Below are positions 28,938 to 38,619 of a stretch of 64,000 bases of DNA, piece after piece. The translations under genes and the position numbers were made by a program. The DNA is from Alteromonas abrolhosensis (GTDB taxonomy: Bacteria; Pseudomonadota; Gammaproteobacteria; Enterobacterales; Alteromonadaceae): the NCBI RefSeq assembly GCF_001953635.1, contig NZ_MEJH01000002.1, positions 372,001 to 436,000 of the forward strand, read 5' to 3'. Every line of letters begins with the position of its first letter. Position 1 is the stretch's first letter. The notes under the pieces are model-generated. The model was not told the DNA's origin. It searched no databases and saw nothing but the letters and a program-made list of their open reading frames with translations.

Positions 28938-29285
28938 AACATTCCCTTGTTGTTTTTTATTGTTAGTGGAACTTAGCTTAGGCAAGAAACTCGAAGTTAA
29001 GTTATATCGAGTATACAAATTCGCGCCCAGATGTACAAAAATAAGCCGACATATAGTGTAATGTTCAGCAGTTTGCTGCATTAAGTGATAGCCGGGCACG
29101 TTTAGAAGAAGAAAGTATACGGAATCTGCTTTCTTCCACGACGTCAGCGTAATAATTTGATCTCTCGTCGTACTTTGCGGATACAAATTCCAAATGTGGT
29201 ATCATTAACCACAGACATAATATGGATTTTACCATCAAGCGGTAAGCTTCACAGCCCAGCGTTACCTTAAGGATTTAGCCTTTTC
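28938..29285. promoter_or_regulatory. Divergent non-coding region between the S9 peptidase and tamA
   Basis: 348 bp with no convincing gene, although the peptidase frame continues open through it. It must hold both promoters. TGTGGT-N7-ACCACA (29195-29200 with 29208-29213) is a small interrupted palindrome about 75 bp before tamA. No known operator is recognised. Confidence 0.45.
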
Positions 29286-31124
29286 ATGCCTTCAATTTGG
29301 AGCGGGCTTGCCAGTTTGCAAGACCAACTTTTCCGACAATTTATGTTTAGAGCATCCAAAGCAGCCTCTCTTTTGGTGCGTGGTATATTGTGCTCATTAG
29401 TCAGTGCACTCTTTACCTTTTCCCACGCGCAAGAGTCTATTTCATACGATATCCAAGGGGTAGAGGACGACAAGCTGCGTAATAATATCCGCCTGCATTT
29501 AAACAGTCTCGATGTGGAAAAATCGTTGCTTACTGACCCTTATTGGCAAGATGAGGTTGGCGAAACGGTAGCCACGGCTGTTCAACCTTATGGCTATTAC
29601 AATAGCGAAACGAGAGTTCGCATTGAAGAAGGCGACAAGGTTACGGTAAATGTTGCTTTAAATACACCGCTTACCATTAATAAGGTTACCCGCGAGATTA
29701 TAGGAGCAGGGCGTGAAGATAAGGCTTTCAGAGAGCGCTTTAATTCGCTAAAGCTTAAAGAAGGCGACGTGTTAAACCAAACCATTTACGAGTCGTTTAA
29801 GTCGTCCATGTTTAACTACGCCTTATCTAATGGGTACTTTGATTATCATTGGCAAGCTACTCGGCTCGATTTAGTGCGGGAGGAAAAACAAGCAAACGTA
29901 CTTTTGATTGCGCAAAGCGGTCCGCAGTATCAATTTGGAGAGCTTAAATTCATAGGCGATGACAAGGCAAAAGCCATCATTGAGCGGCTTAAACCATTTA
30001 AGGCCGGTGACGCTTACTCTTCAGCGATACTTGCCGACTTCAATAGAAGTCTGAACCAATCTGGGTACTTTACTCGCGTTATTGCTCGCCCGGTTGTGAG
30101 TGAGGCCGATGGCTTGCTGGTACCGGTTGAGGTTTCACTCCTTCACAGACCTACCGATGCTTTTAACGTCTCCGTTGGTGCTGCTACTGACACGGGTCCA
30201 CGCGTTCGCTTAGGCTGGGAACGCCCTTGGGTGAATAGTAAGGGGCACTCTGTGTCATCTGATATTTTCATTTCTGCGCCTGAACAATCCGTGACCGCCG
30301 ACTACCGAATTCCTATGAGAAATATTACGCGGGACTACGCCAGTATTGAGGCCGGATACCAGTTTATTGAATACAGTAACACCTCCTTTGAGAGTGAAAC
30401 CTTATCACTGTCGGCACATAGATATTGGCAACATGACAAGTCGCCGTGGCAGCACGATGGCTCGGTAACCTATCTACGTGAGACCTATGACCAAGGGGAA
30501 TTAAGTACGAACACCACGTCGTTAGTGTTACCCGGATACTCGTTGACTTATCGCGATAAGGACAGTGAACTAAACATTAATAATGGTACTTATCTTCAAA
30601 TGCTCACTCAAGTTGGCAGAGAAGGTTATGGTTCTGATATCGATTTTGCTAAAGCCGTTGTTGAAGGGTTAGTAATCCGCACTTTTAATGATGTACACAG
30701 AATCACGATCCGCGGTGAGGCAGGGGCGATCAAAACGAATAGTTTTGACGAAGTACCTACCTCACTACGCTTCTATGCCGGTGGCGATAAGAGTATTAGA
30801 GGCTTTGAGTACCGCGAAATATCACCTAAAGCCGAAGTTATTTCCCCAGAAACCGGTAAGCTGACAACAGACTCAATAGGTGGAAAGTACTTACTTACAT
30901 CAAGTGTGGAATACGCTTACCAGGTGGCTGACAACTGGCGAGTGGCTGCCTTTTTTGATGCGGGTACAGCAACAAACGATACCAGCACAACGTTGACATA
31001 CGGTATTGGTCCAGGCGTTCATTGGCTTTCACCTATTGGACCTGTAAGGTTTTATATTGCAAGAGGCTTTTCCCCTGACCAAAATACGTGGGACATTCAC
31101 ATAATGCTGGGGCCAGAGCTATGA
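29286..31124 (+). CDS. tamA: TamA, outer-membrane translocation and assembly protein
   Basis: A 612-residue Omp85-superfamily protein. A signal peptide (cleavage after SHAQ) precedes three POTRA domains (about 55-275) and a 16-strand barrel. The lid-lock signature is RFYAGGDKSIRGFEY, typical of TamA, and the C-terminus HIMLGPEL is the last strand. TamA works with TamB to insert outer-membrane proteins and possibly to move lipids. The start at 29286 has AAGGAT about 12 bases upstream; an in-frame ATG at 29343 gives a shorter, more normal signal peptide but has no ribosome-binding site. tamB follows with an ATGA overlap. Confidence 0.93.
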   Translation: MPSIWSGLASLQDQLFRQFMFRASKAASLLVRGILCSLVSALFTFSHAQESISYDIQGVEDDKLRNNIRLHLNSLDVEKSLLTDPYWQDEVGETVATAVQPYGYYNSETRVRIEEGDKVTVNVALNTPLTINKVTREIIGAGREDKAFRERFNSLKLKEGDVLNQTIYESFKSSMFNYALSNGYFDYHWQATRLDLVREEKQANVLLIAQSGPQYQFGELKFIGDDKAKAIIERLKPFKAGDAYSSAILADFNRSLNQSGYFTRVIARPVVSEADGLLVPVEVSLLHRPTDAFNVSVGAATDTGPRVRLGWERPWVNSKGHSVSSDIFISAPEQSVTADYRIPMRNITRDYASIEAGYQFIEYSNTSFESETLSLSAHRYWQHDKSPWQHDGSVTYLRETYDQGELSTNTTSLVLPGYSLTYRDKDSELNINNGTYLQMLTQVGREGYGSDIDFAKAVVEGLVIRTFNDVHRITIRGEAGAIKTNSFDEVPTSLRFYAGGDKSIRGFEYREISPKAEVISPETGKLTTDSIGGKYLLTSSVEYAYQVADNWRVAAFFDAGTATNDTSTTLTYGIGPGVHWLSPIGPVRFYIARGFSPDQNTWDIHIMLGPEL

Positions 31125-34100
31125 GGAAACGTACGCTTTCGGCTATTTTACTTTCACCGGTGTTTATACTGGTGGGCATATACGCAGTATTAATAAGCCC
31201 GTTAGGTGGGCCTACCGTTAAATTCCTAGCCAACGCTTTTGTTGAAAACCTTTCCATTGATGCCATCGACGGCGGGTTTGCTGACACTTTAGAAGTGCAT
31301 AACGTTACGTGGGAAAATCCACAATGGAAAGTATCTGCGCAATACGCTTATATTGATATTACGTGGCGTTGTTTGTTTGAACCCAGAGTATGCGTTAACG
31401 AACTAACGTTAGAAAACGCCACGCTAACGCAACTTTCAAGCACGCCAGAAACGTTGGAAGACGAACCAACCTCTAACAAGATTGAATTACCGTTTCCCAT
31501 TGATGTGGGATATTTAAATTTAACCAATATCAAACTAGCACTGCTTACGACAACCGTTGAAGTTGATGAACTAGAACTGTCTGATTTTGAGGGTAATCAA
31601 AGCCTTGCGCTTGACAGCTTTGCTGCTAAAGGGGTTCGCGTTGCTCTACTCGAAGATACGACTACAAGTGCGTCGCACGTATCCACGACAACCCCGCCGC
31701 AATCAGACCAAGAGCTATCAGGAAACGACCCAGAACAGGAAACAGAACAAGCCGTAGAAAAAGAGACGCCAAAATCTGATCGCGCATTACCTACATCGTA
31801 CTCACTCAGTTACGACGTACCTGAACTTCCTACGATCACTGCGCCTATTCCATTCTCCCTTGGTACCCTGTTAATAGAAGATTTACAGATAATTCAGGGG
31901 AACACTAAACAACGTTTTTCGCTCATTTCACTATTGGAAACTCAATTTAAAGGCAGCAATGTCGCGATTGAGGAGATGGCCATTGTGCATGAACAAGGTG
32001 AGGTGCAGGGAAAGGCAAGCGCTACGCTTGACGGTAACTTTCCGCTAAATGTGGTTATTAACGCCAAAACAATGTTTAGCGACGCACAACAAGAAGTGAA
32101 CCTAACGGCTTCAGGGGCGCTGGACGAACTTACAATGTCAGTCACAGCTAAAGGTGCTGTGAGCGCAAACGCCAATCTAAATGCCGACATTTTAGATAGT
32201 AATCTTCCCATACAGTTCACAGCACACTGGCAAGACCAAGCCATACCCACTATGGACAATGCCACCCTTAAAGAAGGTCAGTTAACGCTTAACGGCACCA
32301 TGGGTGACTACATACTTAAAGGGGCTGGCGCCGCGACATTACCTGATATTGGCAACGTGCCGGTATCTCTTGATGTGGTATTAAAAAAGAACAACATTTT
32401 TGTGAACCAAGCCAACATTAAAGCCTTGGAAGGTAGCTTAACCAACACGGGTACACTTTATCTCAATGAAAGCATTGCCTGGGAAGGAAAAACAAAGCTT
32501 AAGAGCGTGTCAGGAAAGCAATTCAGTATTTATGCGCCTGAAAAGATTTCGGGGGAAATCGACAGTATTTTGCAATACTCTGAACGCGGCGGATTACATA
32601 TGAGCCTTAGAGACATGTCAGTCTCTGGCGTGCTTCAAAACAAACCGTTTCAAATAAAAGGGAACGCGGTTTACGCCGGCCCCAGTGATTTATTCGTGAC
32701 TAACGTCAATATTATTCAAGAGCACGAGCAGGAGAAAAACACTATTCGTGCTATCGCTCAAGTGCTAAATAAGCGCCATTTAAACGCAAACATTGCAATT
32801 AACGTTAATGCTATTTCTAGCTTGTATCCAGAAGTAATGGGGGCGGTGAGCGGAAACATCACCGCAACTGGCCCTTGGCAAAATCCGAGCGCTAACGGCA
32901 CAATTACTCTGTCTGATATCGTTGTATCACCGAATTTAAATGCGTCTGCCGCACAGCAAGGACCATTGAACGGCGAGATAAAAGTTAACGGTACCTATCG
33001 CGATCACACCGCAGATATCGACCTCAATGTGCCCAACAACAATATTGCACTGTCGCTAAAAGGCGCATGGACAAACAATCACTGGGTGGGCGAAATTAGC
33101 GATACCGCATTAAAGCTTGCCAATATGCAGTGGTCACTATCCAGCCCATTTAGCGTAGACATCGGTACTGAACCTGTCACGGCTAGAATAGGGCAACATT
33201 GTTGGACCTCCAGAAAAGAGGGTGAACTGTGTATATCAAACGTAAACTATCAAGGAGATAAAGCGAGCTGGGATATCAGCGCCACAGCGTTGCCCATTGG
33301 TTTATGGGCAAATGAACTTGCGCCTATCGCTATTTCGAGTCCCTCAGACGCCACGTTAACGGTCAAGACGAAAGGGAGCTACTCACCCAAAGACCCTATC
33401 GATGCCACTTTTACCGCTTCGGTAAGCGCTGCGCCATGGCAGCTTGGGGAAACAAGACCGCTAACACTCACTATCAATTCCATTGAAACTAATGGAACCA
33501 TTAAACAAGGGCAGCTAACGTCAACCTCAGTCATTTCAAGCCAAGATGTGGGAGATGCAACGCTGACATTGAGTACTCGTCCCTTTGATGAACGTATTCC
33601 GCTTGATGGAAAGCTGGTAATGCAAGGACTTAACGTTGCCCCCTTTAAACCGCTTTCCCCAGCTATAAGAACACTTACCGGCATGCTAAACGGCGATGTG
33701 TCGTTAAGTGGTTATGTAGATGACCCTGCACTTAACGGCGAACTGAGTATTTCCAACGGCGCTATCGATATACAGGATACGCCTGTTACGCTTGCCGACT
33801 GGAATCAAAAAGTCATGCTTAATGGTCAAACTGCCGCGTTAGACGGCACCTTTGTATTAGGCGGTGGGAAAGGCGCACTTAAAGGCGAGCTTGACTGGTC
33901 ATCTAACCCCAGCGCTACTTTCAATTTAAAAGGAAATGGTTTCGAAATTCGTCAGCCTAATATCCGACTCAAGGTGTCGCCCAATATCGATATAGCCGCC
34001 ACAAAAGAAAAAGTGGATGTAAATGGTGAGGTGAATATTCCGTGGGCGCGCATCGAAATAGAATCGCTTCCTGAGAGCGCAGTTTCTCCATCGAAAGACG

Positions 34101-35023
34101 TACACCTTCGAGGCGAACCCGATAGAGAAGAGCCTTTAGATATTATTCATGCCTCAGTACTGGTTAACATCGACAAAAACAAAACCCAAGAGGTGAAGCT
34201 GGAAGCGTTTGGTCTTACCGCCAGTCTTTATGGCGGTATCCGTGTGAACACCCAACCTGCACTCGTGGGTTATGGTGACCTCCAAATTTTAAATGGGCGC
34301 TACAGTGCTTACGGACAACAGTTAATTATCCAAACCGGTGAGGTGCAGTTCAACGGCCCTATCGACCAGCCATTGTTACTGGTTGAAGCCATCCGCGACC
34401 CGGCTAAAACCGATGACGACGTAATTGCGGGTATTCGCATTGACGGGGCAGCCGATTCACCGAGCATCAATCTGTTTTCAGAGCCTGCAATGGATCAGCA
34501 GGGCGTGCTGTCGTACTTGCTCACTGGTTCAGGTCCGAACTCGGGAACACAAGATCCAAACTATGCTTCACTGTTATTAGGCTTTGGCTTGTCAAATACC
34601 AAGACCTTAACAGGGCAGGTGGGAAGCGCGCTGGGAATAGATGATTTTAGTTTAAGCACTAACGAAGACTTACTGTCAGTAACAGGGCAAATTAACGAAC
34701 GACTATCTGTGGAATACAACGTAGATGTTGGATTAAGGCAAAACGATGCCAGTAGTACACTAAGACGCAGACAACTACCGCCTGACTTAGCGGTAAAATA
34801 TCAGCTTTTACCAAGTTTATATTTAGAGGCCATTCAAACTACGCTTGAAGACCAGTCGGAGTTTGCGTTAGATCTTTATTACGAATTCTTCTTGGGCGAT
34901 AACAGAACCCGTAAAGATAGTGATGAAGATGAAGACGACGGTGAATCTAACGACAGTAGTGAAAGCTCACCAAAAGCGCGGAATGATAATGTGGGCGCTT
35001 CTGACACTTCTAGTAAAAACTAA
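31121..35023 (+). CDS. tamB: TamB, inner-membrane-anchored bridging protein
   Basis: A 1300-residue AsmA-like protein with an N-terminal membrane anchor (about 7-27, ILLSPVFILVGIYAVL), a long series of beta-strand repeats, and the conserved C-terminal TamB (DUF490) domain, which ends near ALDLYYEFFLGD. It forms a hydrophobic groove across the periplasm that pairs with TamA. Two unusual parts are a low-complexity insert at about residues 190-235, rich in Thr, Gln, Glu and Ser, and a tail of about 40 residues after the domain that is strongly acidic and Ser-rich. The start at 31121 overlaps the tamA stop (ATGA). Confidence 0.93.
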   Translation: MRKRTLSAILLSPVFILVGIYAVLISPLGGPTVKFLANAFVENLSIDAIDGGFADTLEVHNVTWENPQWKVSAQYAYIDITWRCLFEPRVCVNELTLENATLTQLSSTPETLEDEPTSNKIELPFPIDVGYLNLTNIKLALLTTTVEVDELELSDFEGNQSLALDSFAAKGVRVALLEDTTTSASHVSTTTPPQSDQELSGNDPEQETEQAVEKETPKSDRALPTSYSLSYDVPELPTITAPIPFSLGTLLIEDLQIIQGNTKQRFSLISLLETQFKGSNVAIEEMAIVHEQGEVQGKASATLDGNFPLNVVINAKTMFSDAQQEVNLTASGALDELTMSVTAKGAVSANANLNADILDSNLPIQFTAHWQDQAIPTMDNATLKEGQLTLNGTMGDYILKGAGAATLPDIGNVPVSLDVVLKKNNIFVNQANIKALEGSLTNTGTLYLNESIAWEGKTKLKSVSGKQFSIYAPEKISGEIDSILQYSERGGLHMSLRDMSVSGVLQNKPFQIKGNAVYAGPSDLFVTNVNIIQEHEQEKNTIRAIAQVLNKRHLNANIAINVNAISSLYPEVMGAVSGNITATGPWQNPSANGTITLSDIVVSPNLNASAAQQGPLNGEIKVNGTYRDHTADIDLNVPNNNIALSLKGAWTNNHWVGEISDTALKLANMQWSLSSPFSVDIGTEPVTARIGQHCWTSRKEGELCISNVNYQGDKASWDISATALPIGLWANELAPIAISSPSDATLTVKTKGSYSPKDPIDATFTASVSAAPWQLGETRPLTLTINSIETNGTIKQGQLTSTSVISSQDVGDATLTLSTRPFDERIPLDGKLVMQGLNVAPFKPLSPAIRTLTGMLNGDVSLSGYVDDPALNGELSISNGAIDIQDTPVTLADWNQKVMLNGQTAALDGTFVLGGGKGALKGELDWSSNPSATFNLKGNGFEIRQPNIRLKVSPNIDIAATKEKVDVNGEVNIPWARIEIESLPESAVSPSKDVHLRGEPDREEPLDIIHASVLVNIDKNKTQEVKLEAFGLTASLYGGIRVNTQPALVGYGDLQILNGRYSAYGQQLIIQTGEVQFNGPIDQPLLLVEAIRDPAKTDDDVIAGIRIDGAADSPSINLFSEPAMDQQGVLSYLLTGSGPNSGTQDPNYASLLLGFGLSNTKTLTGQVGSALGIDDFSLSTNEDLLSVTGQINERLSVEYNVDVGLRQNDASSTLRRRQLPPDLAVKYQLLPSLYLEAIQTTLEDQSEFALDLYYEFFLGDNRTRKDSDEDEDDGESNDSSESSPKARNDNVGASDTSSKN

Positions 35024-35065
35024 GCGCCCAAACTCAAAACGTCGCATTGGTGCACCCTTGCTTCC

Positions 35066-35686
35066 TTAGCGCTGCTGCGCCATCTTCTGAAGCGTTTCGA
35101 GTTGACGCTCAAAGCGCTTTTGTCTTTTGCTCGCCCATACATACCACACCAGCATCACAATGCTTATGGAAGTCATGACTATGGCCATTTTCACAATTTT
35201 CTCTGGCGTAAGCTCTCCATAGAAATAGCGTTCCAACAAAAAACCACACCCAAATAACACTGCAGTCCATGTCGAGTGTTTAGTGATAACCGCAATCTTT
35301 ACGTTATTCTTAATTTGCTTTGTAAGCTGCATCAGATGGTCAGCGGTTTGAGTGTCTTTTGAGAACGCAGCCACTCTTCTTAGCCATAGCTGGTACACAA
35401 GCAGGGGAAGAGCAGTAATCAGCATAAAGATAAACATTGCCTGAGCGACAAAAGTGAATTCTTCCCAGGTAATAACTAGTACGTAGACCGCTGGGATAAA
35501 CGCTAAAGAGTCTACTAACATATACCAGCGTTGCTTTGTCCGCTCACTGCTTAAACTGGCTTTTACTTCTTCAAGGTTAATAGTCGTAACTGGCTGAGCT
35601 TGCCATAGTGCAGATAGGGCATCGTTTTGCTCATCGTCTACTGATACGGGCGGGTTCGTTTGATTCTCTTTATCTGAGTTATGCAT
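35066..35686 (-). CDS. Four-helix membrane protein, putative anti-sigma factor
   Basis: A 206-residue protein with a cytoplasmic N-terminal segment of about 55 residues (LSALWQAQPVTTINLEEVKASL), then two pairs of membrane helices (about 57-72, 78-100, 140-158, 165-187), and a basic coiled C-terminal tail. It overlaps the sigma-factor gene upstream by 8 bp, and a short amphipathic N-terminus before membrane helices is common in proteins encoded directly after ECF-type sigma factors. I infer that it restrains that sigma factor. No zinc-binding HxxxCxxC motif is present, so it is not a ZAS-type anti-sigma. The function is not proven by sequence. Confidence 0.65.
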   Translation of the reverse strand: MHNSDKENQTNPPVSVDDEQNDALSALWQAQPVTTINLEEVKASLSSERTKQRWYMLVDSLAFIPAVYVLVITWEEFTFVAQAMFIFMLITALPLLVYQLWLRRVAAFSKDTQTADHLMQLTKQIKNNVKIAVITKHSTWTAVLFGCGFLLERYFYGELTPEKIVKMAIVMTSISIVMLVWYVWASKRQKRFERQLETLQKMAQQR

Positions 35687-36203
35687 GCGGTTGCTCCTGC
35701 ATGATACTTTGCTTGGCGCGTTTTAATATCACGCCAACATGGTTTTTAGTCAGACCACATACGTCTGCAATTTCATCGTAACTTAAGCCTTCAAGAGAAA
35801 GTGTAAGCACTTGTCTTGATTGAAGTGGTAGCGCCCGTACCGCGCATAATAGGCGCTCTAGCGATTGGTGCTGACTAGACATTTCTTCTGGTGAGTGGGT
35901 ATTACTCGCGAACCCGTCAGAACCAAGATCATCGTGGTCATATTGATGGGTATCGAGACGCTTCACTTGACTTGCTACGTGAGTAACTGCGCGGTTGTGA
36001 GCTATCTTCAAAATATAGGTTTTCACGCTGCTATCGCCCTTAAAGCGAGACAGTCCCTGCCAGACGGCAATAGCAATTTCTTGCAATAATTCTTGCTGCA
36101 TCGCCTCGTTTGCTTCATAGCTGTTGGCTACACGGCTTAGTATTGCCCCGTATTGCGCAAAAACATCTTCAAAACCCTGCCCCAACGTCACATCCCTAAT
36201 CAC
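35679..36203 (-). CDS. ECF-like RNA polymerase sigma factor
   Basis: A 174-residue sigma-70-family protein with only region 2 (about 10-75, with ELLQEIAIAVWQGLSRFKGD) and region 4 (about 115-165, with the helix-turn-helix SYDEIADVCGLTKNHVGVIL), joined by an acidic linker. This is the ECF layout. The start is uncertain: GTG at 36203 has no ribosome-binding site, and GTG (36191) or TTG codons shortly downstream are alternatives. It is followed by the membrane protein gene with an 8-bp overlap, so the two probably form a sigma/anti-sigma unit responding to an envelope signal. Target promoters are unknown. Confidence 0.85.
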   Translation of the reverse strand: MIRDVTLGQGFEDVFAQYGAILSRVANSYEANEAMQQELLQEIAIAVWQGLSRFKGDSSVKTYILKIAHNRAVTHVASQVKRLDTHQYDHDDLGSDGFASNTHSPEEMSSQHQSLERLLCAVRALPLQSRQVLTLSLEGLSYDEIADVCGLTKNHVGVILKRAKQSIMQEQPHA

Positions 36204-36395
36204 AAAAACTATTGTTATTTTATTGTGTTACTTCTATCAGTCTGCCCATAGAAATTTTTATTACAAACTTTTTTCATCAATGCTGTAATTTTTTTAAGCA
36301 ACAAATGACTAGTGAAAACAGTAAGTGCAGTAACGTGCGTTTAGGGCATTTTCCCTAAAAGCCTTCAACCTTGAAATTTGGATTAGGAAAACACT

Positions 36396-36671
36396 ATGTC
36401 TACATTAAGTTTAGTTTTGTTAATTGGCAGCCTTACGTCGCTTGTGCTTTTGGCAAGCTACCTAGACGCAAAATTTCAGTGGCGATTAAACGACTGGATG
36501 AACGGCGAGTGCAGCAACCCTTTCGTTAAAAGCGTGACCGACAAACAGCAGCAGCGTTTAGAGGAAAAAGATGCGCAGATTAAAACTTTGATGGCGCGAA
36601 TCGAAACCCTTGAAACCATTGTTACCGAGCCTGCTTATGAACTGAATAAGAAAATCAACGCGCTCAAATAA
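36396..36671 (+). CDS. Small membrane protein with coiled coil, PspB-like
   Basis: A 91-residue protein: one N-terminal membrane helix (about 4-22), a short linker, then a heptad-rich helix with RLEEKDAQIKTLMARIETLE followed by YELNKKINAL. The layout and the RIETLETIV motif resemble the phage-shock protein PspB coiled coil. No other psp gene is nearby, so a true PspB assignment would be premature. It lies divergent from the sigma-factor gene (190-bp gap), which fits an envelope-stress role but does not show one. AGGA lies eight bases before the ATG. Convergent with the EamA transporter gene. Confidence 0.65.
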   Translation: MSTLSLVLLIGSLTSLVLLASYLDAKFQWRLNDWMNGECSNPFVKSVTDKQQQRLEEKDAQIKTLMARIETLETIVTEPAYELNKKINALK

Positions 36672-36687
36672 ACGGTTTGACCAGACC

Positions 36688-37590
36688 CTAGCTCGACACC
36701 GGTGGGCGACGCATAAAGCGGGGAACTTTCCCCATTGCAATAGCGTTGCCTACCAGCACAATCACCACCCCAACTACAGATAGCACGCTCCAAGTATAGC
36801 CTTCAAAAAACGTGGAAATAACCAGTGCAACCATGGGGTATACCAAGACCACATACGCAGCCTTGTCAGCCCCCATTTGCTTTATCAGTTTCATGTACGC
36901 GCCAAACGCGAACACAGAGCCAAAGATAGCCAGATAAAGCAGCGACAGGTAGAACTCGGTGTGAGTAGGAATGACCAACTTACCCGGCATTGCCAGTGAA
37001 GTGATGAAAAGCAGCACCATGGCGTAGCTCATGGCATAGAAATTCATTTGGATAACAGGCGTACCCGAGGTCAATATACGCTCGGAGATAACGTTACCTG
37101 TTGAGGCGCAAAAAAAGCTGACAAACGCAATGGCGAGGCCGGTGGCAAGCGCCGCATCCATGGATACTTTGGAAAACTCAGGTACAAACAAACACACAAT
37201 GCCCAGCAAGCCAAACGTCGCGCCTATAACCACTTCTTTTCTTATCGGCTCTTTCAGCCACCAGCGCCGAAGCACAACGTTAATGTAGATAATACAAGAG
37301 CTCATGAGGGCTAGCAGCGCACTAATAATGTGCGCTTGCGCCATATACAGCAGCGTGTAATTTAAGCTATATAAAAAGAGGCCGACTGCGGCCATTTTCA
37401 CATGAACATGTACTGGTAGCTTAAGCGGCAAACGTCTAATAATACAATAAGCCCCCAAGCAAGCCGACGCCAATAAATAACGTAGCGCAATGGCAAAGGT
37501 TTCAGAGGTATGCCCTATTTGATAAGTGATCGCTATCCAGGTTGAGCCCCAAATCAAGCAGCACAGGGCAAATAAGGTCGCGTTATTCAT
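36688..37590 (-). CDS. EamA/DMT-superfamily transporter
   Basis: A 300-residue inner-membrane protein with ten predicted helices made of two EamA repeats (about 5-135 and 150-285). The family-typical starts NATLFALCCLIWGSTWIAIT and, in the second half, YLAIFGSVFAFGAYMKLI are visible. EamA proteins usually export amino acids or other small metabolites. The substrate cannot be inferred. It begins nine bases after the hydroxyacid dehydrogenase gene and is likely the last gene of that operon. Confidence 0.88.
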   Translation of the reverse strand: MNNATLFALCCLIWGSTWIAITYQIGHTSETFAIALRYLLASACLGAYCIIRRLPLKLPVHVHVKMAAVGLFLYSLNYTLLYMAQAHIISALLALMSSCIIYINVVLRRWWLKEPIRKEVVIGATFGLLGIVCLFVPEFSKVSMDAALATGLAIAFVSFFCASTGNVISERILTSGTPVIQMNFYAMSYAMVLLFITSLAMPGKLVIPTHTEFYLSLLYLAIFGSVFAFGAYMKLIKQMGADKAAYVVLVYPMVALVISTFFEGYTWSVLSVVGVVIVLVGNAIAMGKVPRFMRRPPVSS

Positions 37591-37599
37591 ACCGGCGCT

Positions 37600-38607
37600 C
37601 TAACCCTGAGGATCTGATGAACAAGAAGATAAGTGGGCAGATAAATGGGCGATAGCGCTATTGAGCAATTTTTGCCTAGCGCCATTACCAATCCACGCAT
37701 TATGCGGCGTAACCAGCAAGTTAGGTAACGCCTCTTTAAGCAATATATGGTCAACAGGCGGGGGCTCGACACTTAGAACATCTAATCCCGCGCCACCAAT
37801 TTGGTTGTTTTTAAGCGCATGATAGAGTGCCTCCTCATCAATCAATCCGCCGCGAGCCGTATTAATTAGAAAAGCACTTGGCTTCATCAACGACAATGTA
37901 TCGGCGTTAATAAGTTTATCGGTGGCTTCAGTAAGCGGGCAATGAAGACTTATCAAATCAGCATCAGGTAATAGCGCTTCAAGGCTTGGACGAGGGTCGT
38001 CTTGTTTACCTGGGCGAGCAGCGATACTCACCTGCATACCCATAGCCTTAAACAATGCCTCTACACGCTTTCCAAGCTCTCCATGACCTACAATCACGGC
38101 ATGTTTGCCCGCCAATTCCACCACGGGGTGATTGAGTAAGCAGAAATGAGAAGAAGCAGACCATGCCTGATTGCTCACATCGCGCTGATACGCCACGAAA
38201 TTGGTGGCCAAATTTAGTGCCAAGGTCAAGGTATGTTGAGCGACGCTGTCTGTGCCGTAGCCCTCCACATTTTGAACGATAATACCGGCTTGTTCGCAGT
38301 AATCACGGTCGATATTGTTCATGCCGGTCGCAGTTACGCCAATATAGCGAAGCTGACTGGCCTGCTGTAAATCTTTGGCTTGTAGCACGACTTTGTTAAC
38401 CAACACAGCATCGGCATTTTTAATGCGCTCGGCAACGTCTTCGGCTTGAGTTTGTTGATGAAGCGTAATCTCGGCGTCAAAATTAGTTCGTAAGTCATCT
38501 AGTGACGAGGTATCAAGACTGGGCAAATCCATGGTTTCGGCGTCTAGAAAGACAACCTGCTTTTGTTTGCCGTTGCTCATCGCTTGTGATGCATTGTGTT
38601 TTGTCAT
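37600..38607 (-). CDS. D-2-hydroxyacid dehydrogenase (NAD-binding)
   Basis: About 335 residues from the ATG at 38607 (a GTG at 38616 and an ATG at 38580 are alternatives). The NAD-binding Rossmann motif is VGHGELGKRVEALF. Catalytic residues are seen as Arg in NTARGGLID, Glu in GLDVLSVEPP and His in VTPHNAWIG. The sequence is of the glycerate/hydroxypyruvate reductase branch (HprA-like), enzymes that reduce a 2-oxoacid to the D-hydroxyacid. The exact substrate is open. It lies 12 bases after the thioesterase gene and nine before the EamA transporter gene. Confidence 0.88.
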   Translation of the reverse strand: MTKHNASQAMSNGKQKQVVFLDAETMDLPSLDTSSLDDLRTNFDAEITLHQQTQAEDVAERIKNADAVLVNKVVLQAKDLQQASQLRYIGVTATGMNNIDRDYCEQAGIIVQNVEGYGTDSVAQHTLTLALNLATNFVAYQRDVSNQAWSASSHFCLLNHPVVELAGKHAVIVGHGELGKRVEALFKAMGMQVSIAARPGKQDDPRPSLEALLPDADLISLHCPLTEATDKLINADTLSLMKPSAFLINTARGGLIDEEALYHALKNNQIGGAGLDVLSVEPPPVDHILLKEALPNLLVTPHNAWIGNGARQKLLNSAIAHLSAHLSSCSSDPQG

Positions 38608-38619
38608 TTTTGCCACGCC

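Noticed and set aside
28938..29186. 83-codon N-terminal extension of the S9 peptidase.
   Set aside because: A strong ribosome-binding site and a clean signal peptide begin at 28937; the extension looks like untranslated leader and promoter sequence.
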